Below, piece by piece: positions 37,004-44,739 of a DNA stretch of 64,000 bases. How positions within the stretch are numbered: position 1 is the first letter of the stretch; each line of letters starts with the position of its first letter. Under the pieces are notes generated by a model. The model did no database searches. It was not told the DNA's origin and was given only the letters and a program-made list of their open reading frames with translations. The position numbers were made by a program, and so were the translations under genes. This DNA is from Pseudomonas abietaniphila (GTDB lineage: Bacteria; Pseudomonadota; Gammaproteobacteria; Pseudomonadales; Pseudomonadaceae): assembly GCF_039697315.1 (NCBI RefSeq), contig NZ_CP155619.1:6076001-6140000 (forward strand). The letters are read 5' to 3'.

Positions 37004-37531
37004 ATGATCCTCAACGTTGCCATTTTCCTCATTACCCTGATCGTCATGGAAGGTGTCGGCTTTCTTGCGCACAAGTACGTCATGCATGGCTGGGGCTGGT
37101 TCCTGCACCGTTCGCACCATGAAGAACACCTGGGCGCGCTCGAAACCAACGACGTCTACCTGCTGGCGCTGGGCCTGGTCGCGGTCGGCCTGATCGTGCT
37201 GGGCAACGGCGGCCTCGACCCGCTGCAATGGGTGGGGGCGGGTGTTGCCGCCTTTGGCCTGATTTACGTTCTGGTCCACGATGGCATCGTCCACCGTCAC
37301 TGGCCGGTGCGTCCTCAACCCCGCAATCGCTACCTCAAGCGCCTGTATCACGCCCACTTGATGCACCACGCGGTCAAGGGGCGCCGTAACAGTGTGTCGT
37401 TCGGCTTTCTCTACGCGCCGTCGATGCCGACCTTGAAAAAGCAACTGCGCGCGATGCGTGAAGCAGAGCGGGCCGCGTCTCGTGCCGATCGGTGCACACC
37501 TTCTATCACATCCGATCTGCAAAACGGCTGA
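37004..37531 (+). CDS. crtZ: CrtZ-type beta-carotene hydroxylase
   Basis: 175 residues of the membrane di-iron hydroxylase family. Three to four helices carry the four histidine clusters of CrtZ: HKYVMH (23-28), HRSHH (35-39), HDGIVH (about 97-102) and HAHLMHH (about 119-125). The enzyme adds the 3-hydroxyl groups that turn beta-carotene into zeaxanthin in the inner membrane. ATG 37004 begins the first helix; the longer frame adds 32 residues without homology. No crtE, crtB, crtI or crtY is present in the window, so the carotenoid, if any, must come from elsewhere or the enzyme has another substrate. Confidence 0.9.
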   Translation: MILNVAIFLITLIVMEGVGFLAHKYVMHGWGWFLHRSHHEEHLGALETNDVYLLALGLVAVGLIVLGNGGLDPLQWVGAGVAAFGLIYVLVHDGIVHRHWPVRPQPRNRYLKRLYHAHLMHHAVKGRRNSVSFGFLYAPSMPTLKKQLRAMREAERAASRADRCTPSITSDLQNG

Positions 37532-37604
37532 CTGCGCTCACCCCCTCACTTGGTGCTAAGTTTGACGCCTGAGTTTTCATCATCGAATGAACAGGAGTCA
37601 TGTC

Positions 37605-38393
37605 ATGGATCTGGGATTGTCGGGACGCAGGGCCATTGTCTGCGCGGCCAGCAAGGGCCTGGGGTTGGGCTGCGCGAAGGCGCTGGCCAAAGAAGGCGTC
37701 AATCTGGTGATCAACGCCCGGGGCGATGAAGCCTTGCAGGCCGCCGCAGCCGAGCTGCGCACGCTGGCGCCAGGCATTGAGGTGCGCACGGTCGCCGGTG
37801 ACATCAGCCAGGCGCCCGTGCGGGATGCCGTGCTCGCTGCCTGTCCGCAGGTCGATATTCTGGTCAACAACGCCGGTGGCCCGCCGCCCGGCGATTTCCG
37901 TGACTGGCAGCGCGAGGACTGGATCAAGGCGCTGGACGCCAACATGCTCACGCCCATCGAACTGATCAAGGCCTGCGTCGACGGCATGGCTTCGCGCGGG
38001 TTTGGCCGCGTGATCAACATCACCTCGGGCGCGGTAAAGGCGCCGATCGACACCTTGGGCTTGTCCAACGGCGCACGCAGCGGCCTGACCGGCTTCATTG
38101 CAGGCCTTGCGCGTCAGCCGCAGTTGGCGGGCAAGAACGTCACGATCAACAACCTGTTGCCTAGGCCGTTCGACACTGAACGTCTGCAGAAGAACATCAG
38201 CCTGGCCGCCGACAAGCAGGGCATGAGTGTTGACGCGTTGGCCGATCAGCGACGCAAGGCAGTGCCTGCACAGCGATTTGGCACCGCCGATGAATTCGGC
38301 GCATTCTGCGCATTCCTGTGCAGCGCGCAGGCCGGTTTTATGACGGGCCAGAACCTGTTGCTGGATGGTGGCGGCTATCCCGGCACTTTCTGA
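37605..38393 (+). CDS. SDR-family protein with altered active site
   Basis: 262 residues with the classical SDR Rossmann fold: AASKGLGLG (14-22) as the cofactor glycine motif, NNAGG (88-92) and a C-terminal LLLDGGGYPG. Catalytic Ser141 is present (NITSGAV), but the YxxxK position reads SNGAR: Ser154 for Tyr and Arg158 for Lys at the exact spacing. It may therefore be a weak, altered or non-catalytic SDR, or use another chemistry. AGGAG at 37592-37596 places the start at 37605, ruling out the upstream Met. Monocistronic; function unknown. Confidence 0.88.
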   Translation: MDLGLSGRRAIVCAASKGLGLGCAKALAKEGVNLVINARGDEALQAAAAELRTLAPGIEVRTVAGDISQAPVRDAVLAACPQVDILVNNAGGPPPGDFRDWQREDWIKALDANMLTPIELIKACVDGMASRGFGRVINITSGAVKAPIDTLGLSNGARSGLTGFIAGLARQPQLAGKNVTINNLLPRPFDTERLQKNISLAADKQGMSVDALADQRRKAVPAQRFGTADEFGAFCAFLCSAQAGFMTGQNLLLDGGGYPGTF

Positions 38394-38526
38394 TGAAAGG
38401 TTTCATTCAGCGAGCGCATTTCGTCCTTCCAAGCGACGGGCAAGTGACGTAGAACAGAGAACCCCGGCGGCTTGATGACCTAAAGGCCGCGGTCCAGACG
38501 CTTTCATTCACTACTGGGAGATCAAC

Positions 38527-39246
38527 GTGACTCAACCCGTGAAACAGCCAGCAGGCACAACCATCAGCTACAAACGTCCAGACGGTAAGGACGTTAGCGG
38601 TTACCTCGCCAGCCCGGCGAAGACCGAGGGCGCGCCCGCCATTGTGGTGATCCAGGAATGGTGGGGGCTCAACGATCAGATTCGCGGCGTCGCCGACCGC
38701 TTGGCAGCGGCCGGTTACCTGGCGTTGGTGCCGGACTTGTACCGAGGTGAGATGACGGTCGAAGAAGAAGAGGCGCATCACCTGATGAGCAAACTCGATT
38801 TCGCCGATGCAGCCTCGCAGGACATTCGCGGCGCCGTGCAATACCTCAAAGGCCACACGCAGAACGTGGGCGTCACCGGCTTTTGCATGGGCGGGGCGCT
38901 GACCTTGCTGGCGCTGAACTTCATCCCTGAACTGTCGGCTGGCGTGGTCTTCTACGGCATGCCGCCGCTGGAATACCTCGACCCCAAAGCTATCAAGGTG
39001 CCGGTTCAGGCGCACTGGGCGACGCAGGACGAGTTCTTTCCAGCAGAAAACGTCGACAAACTGGAAGAAAAACTCGGTGAGGGCGGGGTGGACATCGAGT
39101 TCCATCGCTATCTGGCGCACCACGGGTTCACCAACGAAGAGGCTGTTGGTTACGGACGGATTCCGGGCACACAGTACGACCCGGTCTGGGCGCAACTGGC
39201 GTGGGACCGCACGCTGACATTCTTCGGGCGCACGCTCTGGGGCTGA
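38527..39246 (+). CDS. Dienelactone hydrolase family protein
   Basis: 239 residues, alpha/beta hydrolase with the Cys-Asp-His triad of dienelactone hydrolases: Cys120 in GFCMGG, Asp168 in ATQDEFF and His198/199 in LAHHGF, with the EWWG phrase (44-47) near the N terminus. Classical DLH opens the lactone ring of dienelactones in chlorocatechol breakdown, but no other aromatic genes are nearby and many housekeeping paralogues exist. GTG start with GGGAGA 6-10 bp upstream. Cytoplasmic. Confidence 0.9.
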   Translation: MTQPVKQPAGTTISYKRPDGKDVSGYLASPAKTEGAPAIVVIQEWWGLNDQIRGVADRLAAAGYLALVPDLYRGEMTVEEEEAHHLMSKLDFADAASQDIRGAVQYLKGHTQNVGVTGFCMGGALTLLALNFIPELSAGVVFYGMPPLEYLDPKAIKVPVQAHWATQDEFFPAENVDKLEEKLGEGGVDIEFHRYLAHHGFTNEEAVGYGRIPGTQYDPVWAQLAWDRTLTFFGRTLWG

Positions 39247-39393
39247 TCACGGGTAATGCGGCAAACGTGTTAACGGAGGGAGCGAGGCGCGCGACGGGGT
39301 ATGTCAGTCCCCCTGCCTGGACAGGCAGTTCGCGCGCTTCGCTGGCTTCAGCTGACATCTGCCAGCCAGTTCAAACACTCTGACGGCTAACGA

Positions 39394-39912
39394 TCAGATC
39401 ACGCCGCATGCGACACGGTCGCCACCACCGCCCAGCGGCATCGGCATGTCTGAGTGATTGTCGCCGCCCGCGTGAATCATCAACGCGTGGCCTTTGATGT
39501 CCGAGATTTTTTTCAACCGCGGCGCCAGCACCGGATAGGTCGCCATGCCGTCGGCCGTCACGTAGACCGCAGGCAAGTCGCCCAGGTGGCCTTCGCCATA
39601 AGGGCCGAGGTGTTTGCCGGCCTTTTTCGGGTCGAAATGCCCGCCAGCGGCCAGTGCCGCGCCTTTCTTCCCGTCTTTGGTGCCGACATCACAGCTGCCG
39701 TTTTCATGCACGTGAAAACCGTGAACGCCCGCGGGCAACGAACTCAATTTGGGGGTGAACACCAGCCCGTAGGCGGTTTCGCTGATGGTGACCTGACCGA
39801 TAGGTTGCGGCGCGCCGTCAGCGCTGACCAGGTTCATGGGAACATCGAGTGTGGCCGCCTGGGCACCCAGTGAAAGCGAGCCGAGAAGACCGAGCCAGAG
39901 ATAAGGTTTCAT
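39394..39912 (-). CDS. sodC: Periplasmic Cu/Zn superoxide dismutase
   Basis: 172 residues with a signal peptide cleaved after AQA (residue 19). The copper and zinc ligands are in [31 protein letters not shown] and [11 protein letters not shown], and the disulfide partner is the Cys of RVACGVI. It dismutates superoxide in the periplasm, protecting against external sources such as host bursts. Complete by length and motifs. No neighbour is functionally linked. Confidence 0.95.
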   Translation of the reverse strand: MKPYLWLGLLGSLSLGAQAATLDVPMNLVSADGAPQPIGQVTISETAYGLVFTPKLSSLPAGVHGFHVHENGSCDVGTKDGKKGAALAAGGHFDPKKAGKHLGPYGEGHLGDLPAVYVTADGMATYPVLAPRLKKISDIKGHALMIHAGGDNHSDMPMPLGGGGDRVACGVI

Positions 39913-40029
39913 AAGCGTTCCATCGAAGGGATGAGGGTTCGACGTTCAGTTTGCTGAACGGCCCGCAGCGTTCGGGTGCTGCCTGGGTTTTGAGTGCTCA
40001 GTTCTCAGGAGGTTCGCGCCGAGTCTCGC

Positions 40030-40443
40030 TCAGCGCAGGTGCTGCGGCGGAATGGCATAGGTGCCGACGACATGGGCGACTGCGTCCGGCAACCCTTCGG
40101 AGTACAGCGACACCTCGCCGATGGCCAGGGTCTTGCCGACTTTCATCAACTGGCATTCCCCGATGATGCGCCGACCCGCTTCGGGTTTGCGCAGAAAGTT
40201 GATAGTGAGGCTGGTGGTGACAGCCAGCGGCACGATGCCGATGACCCCCAGCACCGCGACGTAAAGCGCAACATCGGCCACGGCCATCAGCGTCGGCCCG
40301 GACACGGTGCCGCCAGGGCGCAGGTCAGCATGATCGATCACCTGGGAGATCGTCGCCCGTTGATCACCGACCGCTTCGACGACGATCCGGGTCTGCGGAA
40401 ACTCCCGGGCGATGAACGCCGAAATCTCTTCCTTGCTCGCCAT
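40030..40443 (-). CDS. PaaI-type hotdog thioesterase
   Basis: 137 residues of the hotdog fold with DLRPGGTVSGPTLMAVADVA, which holds the catalytic region of PaaI-like acyl-CoA thioesterases (GGTVSGPTLMALAD). Probably hydrolyses a small acyl- or aryl-CoA; substrate not determinable. ATG 40443 has CAGGAGAG upstream; the longer frame to 40500 is not needed. Tetramer in the cytoplasm by family knowledge. Confidence 0.85.
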   Translation of the reverse strand: MASKEEISAFIAREFPQTRIVVEAVGDQRATISQVIDHADLRPGGTVSGPTLMAVADVALYVAVLGVIGIVPLAVTTSLTINFLRKPEAGRRIIGECQLMKVGKTLAIGEVSLYSEGLPDAVAHVVGTYAIPPQHLR

Positions 40444-40567
40444 GTTGCTCTCCTGCCTGTGCGGGGGACCAGACTCGATGAGCGAAGGCTTGTTTGTCAA
40501 TACACGTTACGAGCGGCCTTTAGCACACGCGGTGGCGCGAATCAGGACTCAGGAAACACGACGAAAC

Positions 40568-40723
40568 CTAGTGTTTCCTGGCCAGTTCGTTGCGCAGCAT
40601 CAGCGCCGCAATGGCAAACATTCCGCTGTTTTGCTGACGGCAAGGCTCGCCTGCGTGCGTTGATGGCGCAGATGACTGGACTTGACCCGCGTCGATGTAC
40701 TTGGCAGCGGTGTTGGACATCAT
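40568..40723 (-). CDS. Small ORF coupled to the ridA stop
   Basis: 51 residues; ATG ATG follows the TGA of the ridA-type gene without a gap (GCATGAATGATG on the minus strand), with AAGG 6 bp before. It begins MMSNTAAKYIDAGQ and ends in a hydrophobic/basic helix, FAIAALMLRNELARKH. Because of size and lack of recognised family it could be chance, but the tight junction, the ribosome binding site and the amphipathic end argue for a translated downstream product. Conservation across strains would decide. Confidence 0.42.
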   Translation of the reverse strand: MMSNTAAKYIDAGQVQSSAPSTHAGEPCRQQNSGMFAIAALMLRNELARKH

Positions 40724-41236
40724 TCATGCCTTGAGCCTGACCACGCCTTCTACCTCGACCGCCGCGCCTCCGGGCAGTGAATGCACGCCGATGGCTGAGC
40801 GTGCATGCCTGCCACGGGCGCCAAACAGTGCAGTCAGTACTTCCGATGCGGCGTTGATGACCTCCGACTGCGCCGCAAAATTCGCATCGCCCCGCACATA
40901 ACCCGTGATGCGGACGACCTGCGCCACGCGGCCCAGGTCGCCGTCACAGGCGGCTGCGACGATAGAAAGAAAATTCGCCACACACAGGCGCGCAGCCTCG
41001 CGCGCCTGTTCCATCGACACCTGCTGGCCGACGATGCCGGTGTAGCGAATGTCCTGATTGAAGCGCGGCACCTGGCCCGAGACCCATAACAGGTCGCCAT
41101 CGAGCACGCTCAGTTGAAAGTGCGCCGGAACGACGAACGTGTCCGGCATGAGCGGATACAACGCCTCCAGTCGGCTGCCGAAGGGCTCGGCGACTTCGCG
41201 CAGCGGCAACCACTGTGGCTTCGAGTCCTCAGCCAT
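40724..41236 (-). CDS. RidA-family protein
   Basis: 170 residues of the YjgF/RidA trimer fold: LLWVSGQVPRFNQDIRYTGI, then EQAREAARLCVANFLSIVAA and a C-terminal VHSLPGGAAVEVEGVVRL. The conserved Arg of the archetype (residue 105 of RidA) aligns only loosely (VRITGYVRGDANF), so 2-aminoacrylate deamination is not certain. The first 40 residues are longer than archetypal RidA. It overlaps the phzF-type gene by 8 bp, so translation is coupled, and is directly followed by a small ORF. Confidence 0.85.
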   Translation of the reverse strand: MAEDSKPQWLPLREVAEPFGSRLEALYPLMPDTFVVPAHFQLSVLDGDLLWVSGQVPRFNQDIRYTGIVGQQVSMEQAREAARLCVANFLSIVAAACDGDLGRVAQVVRITGYVRGDANFAAQSEVINAASEVLTALFGARGRHARSAIGVHSLPGGAAVEVEGVVRLKA

Positions 41237-42131
41237 GGGCCTCTCCCGACGGCGTCTGGTTGTCGGCAAAGGCGCTGTAACCCCCGACGAAGCAGCCGCG
41301 CGGCGTGTTCGTCTGGTCCAGATCGAAACGTACGTAGATGTCTGAAGGGCGGCCCATGGCACGTCCCTGATGGATCAACACTGGCTCAGTGCTGCTCTCG
41401 ATCAGGCCGTAGTTCAGCAGACCGAACGCCAGCGCAGTGGCGGCTATGCCGGTTGCGGCATCTTCCGGGTAGCCCGAAGCCTTGGGGAACTGGCGGCTGT
41501 CGAACTGCCGAGGTGCCCCGGGGTGAGGGCAAAACAGGTAAAAACCGGTGGAATCCAGGGCCTCGCACAGGGCCTCGATCCGAGCCGAGTCAGGGCGCGC
41601 TGCATCCAGCCGCTCGGGGGTTTTGACCGGAATCAGAGTTTTCACCCGACTGGTCGCGGCATTGAGAAACGGAAGATCGAGGATGTCTTCGGCGTCCAGA
41701 CCGATCGCTCGGATGATCTGCTCGCGCAGCTCAGGTTTGCTCAGCGGCTCGATGACGCCGACAGGCTGGGAGATTTCAATAAAAGGAGGTTCGCCGGCCG
41801 TGTCATGAACCTGCGCGGTGACGGTGCCGCTTATCGTATTGATCGATAACTGATAGTTTTTCAGCTTGCCCAGGGTATGCAGCAGCCACACTGTGCCAAT
41901 GGTGGCGTGGCCGCACATGCTCATCTCATGCAGCGGGACGAAGAAACGGAACTGATAATCGCTGCCGGTGCGTTCCCCTGCCGGAAACACAAAGCCGCTT
42001 TCATGGCCGTAGGCGCGGGCAATGGCTGTCATCTGCTCAGCATCAAGGCCTTCTGCGTCGATGACGATAGGTGCCGGGTTGCCACCGCCCTGGCTGGATT
42101 TGAAAACTTCTACAACGCGCACATCCTTCAT
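41229..42131 (-). CDS. PhzF-family isomerase
   Basis: 300 residues, diaminopimelate-epimerase-like fold. GGGNPAPIV near 15-23 and Glu44 in YGHESGFVF, the catalytic acid/base of PhzF; the second half repeats the fold with SGYPEDAATGIAATALAFGL. PhzF proper isomerises dihydro-3-hydroxyanthranilate in phenazine synthesis, but no other phz gene is present, so this is a generic member with an unknown small-molecule substrate. The start at 42131 has GAGGT upstream; 160 residues of a longer frame are discarded. Confidence 0.9.
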   Translation of the reverse strand: MKDVRVVEVFKSSQGGGNPAPIVIDAEGLDAEQMTAIARAYGHESGFVFPAGERTGSDYQFRFFVPLHEMSMCGHATIGTVWLLHTLGKLKNYQLSINTISGTVTAQVHDTAGEPPFIEISQPVGVIEPLSKPELREQIIRAIGLDAEDILDLPFLNAATSRVKTLIPVKTPERLDAARPDSARIEALCEALDSTGFYLFCPHPGAPRQFDSRQFPKASGYPEDAATGIAATALAFGLLNYGLIESSTEPVLIHQGRAMGRPSDIYVRFDLDQTNTPRGCFVGGYSAFADNQTPSGEAHG

Positions 42132-42235
42132 GGTGACCTCGAAAACGGGAGACGGGGTCGATTGTGCCCAAGGGCTTTGTGACGGTCCCGCTCGATCGGG
42201 TCGCCGACCCGCACGTTTAGGCCAACGCCCCCGGA

Positions 42236-43075
42236 TCAGCGCGGCTTGCGCATCTGGCTGGGCACTACGCCCAGATAACGCTTGAACAGGCGAGCGAGGT
42301 AGGAGGGCGAATCGATGCCCACCGCCAGACTGATGTCGAGAATCGACAGCGAGCTGGTGGAAATCAGCCGTGCGGCGGTTTCCACTCGCGTGCGGTTTGT
42401 GAAGTCCAGCAGGGTTTCGTCGGTGAACGCCTTGAACAGGCGGGTGAGGTGGCGCCGTGACAGGTGGAACTGATAGCCGATCAGGTCGACGGTCAAGTCG
42501 TCCTGCAGATTTTCCTGCACGTACCGCTGGATGTCGCGAACCAGCAGCGCGTGCTGCAGCCGCTCGGCAGGCTGCGGCTGAGGTTGTTGCGTGGCGATCA
42601 GCCGCGCGCATTCTTCGAACAGCAATTGATTGAGGTGTGGCAGCTGGCGCTGGAACGCGTCGGGCGAGGTCACCTGCCGCAGTTGATCATGCAGCAGCAG
42701 GATGCTGTCCAGGGCGTCGCTGCCTTGCCAGACCTCCGCGCGATGGGCCCGCTGCGCGAACGTGCGATAGCCCTCCAGGCGACCCTGACGCTCGATGTGG
42801 TCGGAGTCTACATACAGCGCAACGTGCTTTTCCCGGCCCGGCGCTGCCCGAGTGGAATGGGCGGAGTCGGCTGGCACCAGCGAGAACGACTGCCGCGACA
42901 CATGCCGCGCCTGGGGGGTGTTTTCGGTCGACAGGAACAGTCCACCCTGACGCGGCAACAACAGCATATGGCAGTCGTGGGCATGCCAGTCCTGCGCATA
43001 GCCGCTGCTCTCGCTGATTTCAAACCGGAAGCGCTCGGACGACCGGCCGCTGAACTTGGGCGAAAGAGGGGCCAT
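42236..43075 (-). CDS. AraC-family transcriptional regulator
   Basis: 279 residues. The N-terminal cupin-like sensor (about 15-120, AQDWHAHDCHMLLLPRQGG) and C-terminal two-HTH AraC domain (about 185-279, DLTVDLIGYQFHLSRRHLTR and ISLAVGIDSPSYLARLFKRY). His-containing HAHDCH hints at a metal or small-molecule pocket. Position between gltP (19 bp upstream) and phzF (104 bp downstream), all on one strand, suggests it controls this set. GAGGT before 43075 decides the start. Confidence 0.9.
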   Translation of the reverse strand: MAPLSPKFSGRSSERFRFEISESSGYAQDWHAHDCHMLLLPRQGGLFLSTENTPQARHVSRQSFSLVPADSAHSTRAAPGREKHVALYVDSDHIERQGRLEGYRTFAQRAHRAEVWQGSDALDSILLLHDQLRQVTSPDAFQRQLPHLNQLLFEECARLIATQQPQPQPAERLQHALLVRDIQRYVQENLQDDLTVDLIGYQFHLSRRHLTRLFKAFTDETLLDFTNRTRVETAARLISTSSLSILDISLAVGIDSPSYLARLFKRYLGVVPSQMRKPR

Positions 43076-43094
43076 CGAGTCGACCTCGCTGATG

Positions 43095-44420
43095 TCAGTT
43101 AGCCGTTGCAATGAGCTGTTCGCTCCGGGGTGACGGAGCAGACAGGGATTTCCAGTAGCGCTCCCCGGCCGCATCATCGTACATCCCTTCCCAGCGGGCG
43201 ACGACCAACACGGCCAGCGCGTTGCCGACGATGTTCAGCGCCGTGCGGGCCATGTCCATGATGCGGTCGACCCCGGCGATGAATGCCAGTCCCTCCAGCG
43301 GAATGCCGACACTGCCCAGAGTCGCCAGCAGCACCACGAAGGAAACGCCTGGCACACCGGCGATGCCTTTGGAGGTTACCATCAGTGTCAGCACCAGCGT
43401 GATCTGCTGGCCTAACGACAGGTCGATACCGTATAGCTGGGCGATGAACACCGCCGCAATGCTTTGATAAAGGGTCGATCCGTCGAGGTTGAACGAGTAG
43501 CCGGTGGGCACGACGAAGCCGCTGATTGCGCGAGGCGCGCCATAGGCTTCCATTTTCTCGATGATGCGCGGCAGTACGGTTTCCGAACTGGCCGTGGAAT
43601 AGCCGAGGATCATCTCGGCCTTGAGGATGCGCATCAGCTTCCACACCGAAAACCCGCACGCCCGCGCCACCAGGCCGAAGATCACGATGCCGAAGAAGGC
43701 GATGGCGGCGTAGACCAGCGTGACGAGACGTGCCAAAGGCCACAGCGAGGCAAAGCCGAAGTTGGCGACGGTCACCGAAATCAGTGCGAAAACGCCAATC
43801 GGTGCACAGCGCATGATCATGTAGGTGATCTTGAACATGGTCTGCGACACCCCTTCCAGCACGCTTACCAGCGGCAGGCGCAGCTCGTCCTTGAGACTGG
43901 ACAGGCCCAGGCCGAACATCACCGAGAAGAAGATGATCGCCAGCATGTCGCCGCGCACGATGGCGGCAAACACGTTGGGCGGCACCAGATTGAGCAGGGT
44001 GGTAATGAAGGCGTGGTTGGCCTGGACTTCGCTGGTGGTCTTCTCGTATTGGGAGATGTCGGTGGTGCCCAACTGGCTCATGTCGATACCGTGACCGGGC
44101 TGAAATACGTTGGCCAGCACCAGGCCGACGACGATTGCCAACGTGGTAATGATCTCGAAGTAGAGCAAGGTCTTGACGCCGATGCGGCCGAGCTTCCTGC
44201 TGTCGCCGACGCCTGCGATGCCGACGATCAGGGAAGAAATCACGATGGGGATCACGATCATTTTGATCAGCCGGATAAACAGGTCGCCTGCCGGTTGCAG
44301 CACGTTGCCGATCCACCAGCCCTTGTCTGCGCTGAAGTGGTTGAGCAGTGCGCCGACAGCGATGCCTAGCAGCAGACCGATGAGGATCTGCCAGGCGAGA
44401 CTCAGTTTTGCCTTGGTCAT
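43095..44420 (-). CDS. gltP: Glutamate/aspartate:cation symporter (DAACS family)
   Basis: 441 residues, the full DAACS transporter with eight transmembrane helices and two re-entrant hairpins. Key phrases: the serine-rich hairpin 1 STASSETVLPRI, the GxxFNLDG motif in TGYSFNLDGSTLY (helix 7), and VVLLATLGSVGIPLEG (hairpin 2 and helix 8). Serves uptake of acidic amino acids or C4-dicarboxylates from the periplasm. The name gltP is the better guess by wording, but the substrate is not proved; compare dctA at 58.9 kb, which is clearly different. First gene of a same-strand set. Confidence 0.87.
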   Translation of the reverse strand: MTKAKLSLAWQILIGLLLGIAVGALLNHFSADKGWWIGNVLQPAGDLFIRLIKMIVIPIVISSLIVGIAGVGDSRKLGRIGVKTLLYFEIITTLAIVVGLVLANVFQPGHGIDMSQLGTTDISQYEKTTSEVQANHAFITTLLNLVPPNVFAAIVRGDMLAIIFFSVMFGLGLSSLKDELRLPLVSVLEGVSQTMFKITYMIMRCAPIGVFALISVTVANFGFASLWPLARLVTLVYAAIAFFGIVIFGLVARACGFSVWKLMRILKAEMILGYSTASSETVLPRIIEKMEAYGAPRAISGFVVPTGYSFNLDGSTLYQSIAAVFIAQLYGIDLSLGQQITLVLTLMVTSKGIAGVPGVSFVVLLATLGSVGIPLEGLAFIAGVDRIMDMARTALNIVGNALAVLVVARWEGMYDDAAGERYWKSLSAPSPRSEQLIATAN

Positions 44421-44739
44421 GTCAGGTGTTCCCTTGCTGGTGAAGTCGAGGCGAAATACCGCAACGAGTCATGGCTCGCCGATGGCAGCTCGATGTTGAG
44501 CCGGTCTTTGGGCAGGGTCGGCGTCAATCGGGCCGATTGCCGACACGATTGGGCCACGCCCCGTGTTGACTTACCTGCCAGCGACACAAATTCACCGACC
44601 ACGACAACCTGAGCGCAGGTGCGGCCCGACACGGTAGCGGCTGTTATCAAGCGGCGTGAAAACCAATACTCAACTAGTCTTGGCCTTCGATTCGGCAGTT
44701 CTCACGGACCCTGGCAGAGGGTGAGGGAGCAGGGCACGC
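44421..44739. other. gltP/kinase divergent spacer
   Basis: 319 bp that must contain two promoters. I see an AGGGAGC ribosome binding site for the kinase at 44726-44732, no clear operator and no gene. The operator repeat found at 52466 is not repeated here. Confidence 0.4.

Noticed and set aside
41229..42131. Phenazine biosynthesis
   Set aside because: Only a PhzF-family member; no phzA-E or G gene in the neighbourhood.
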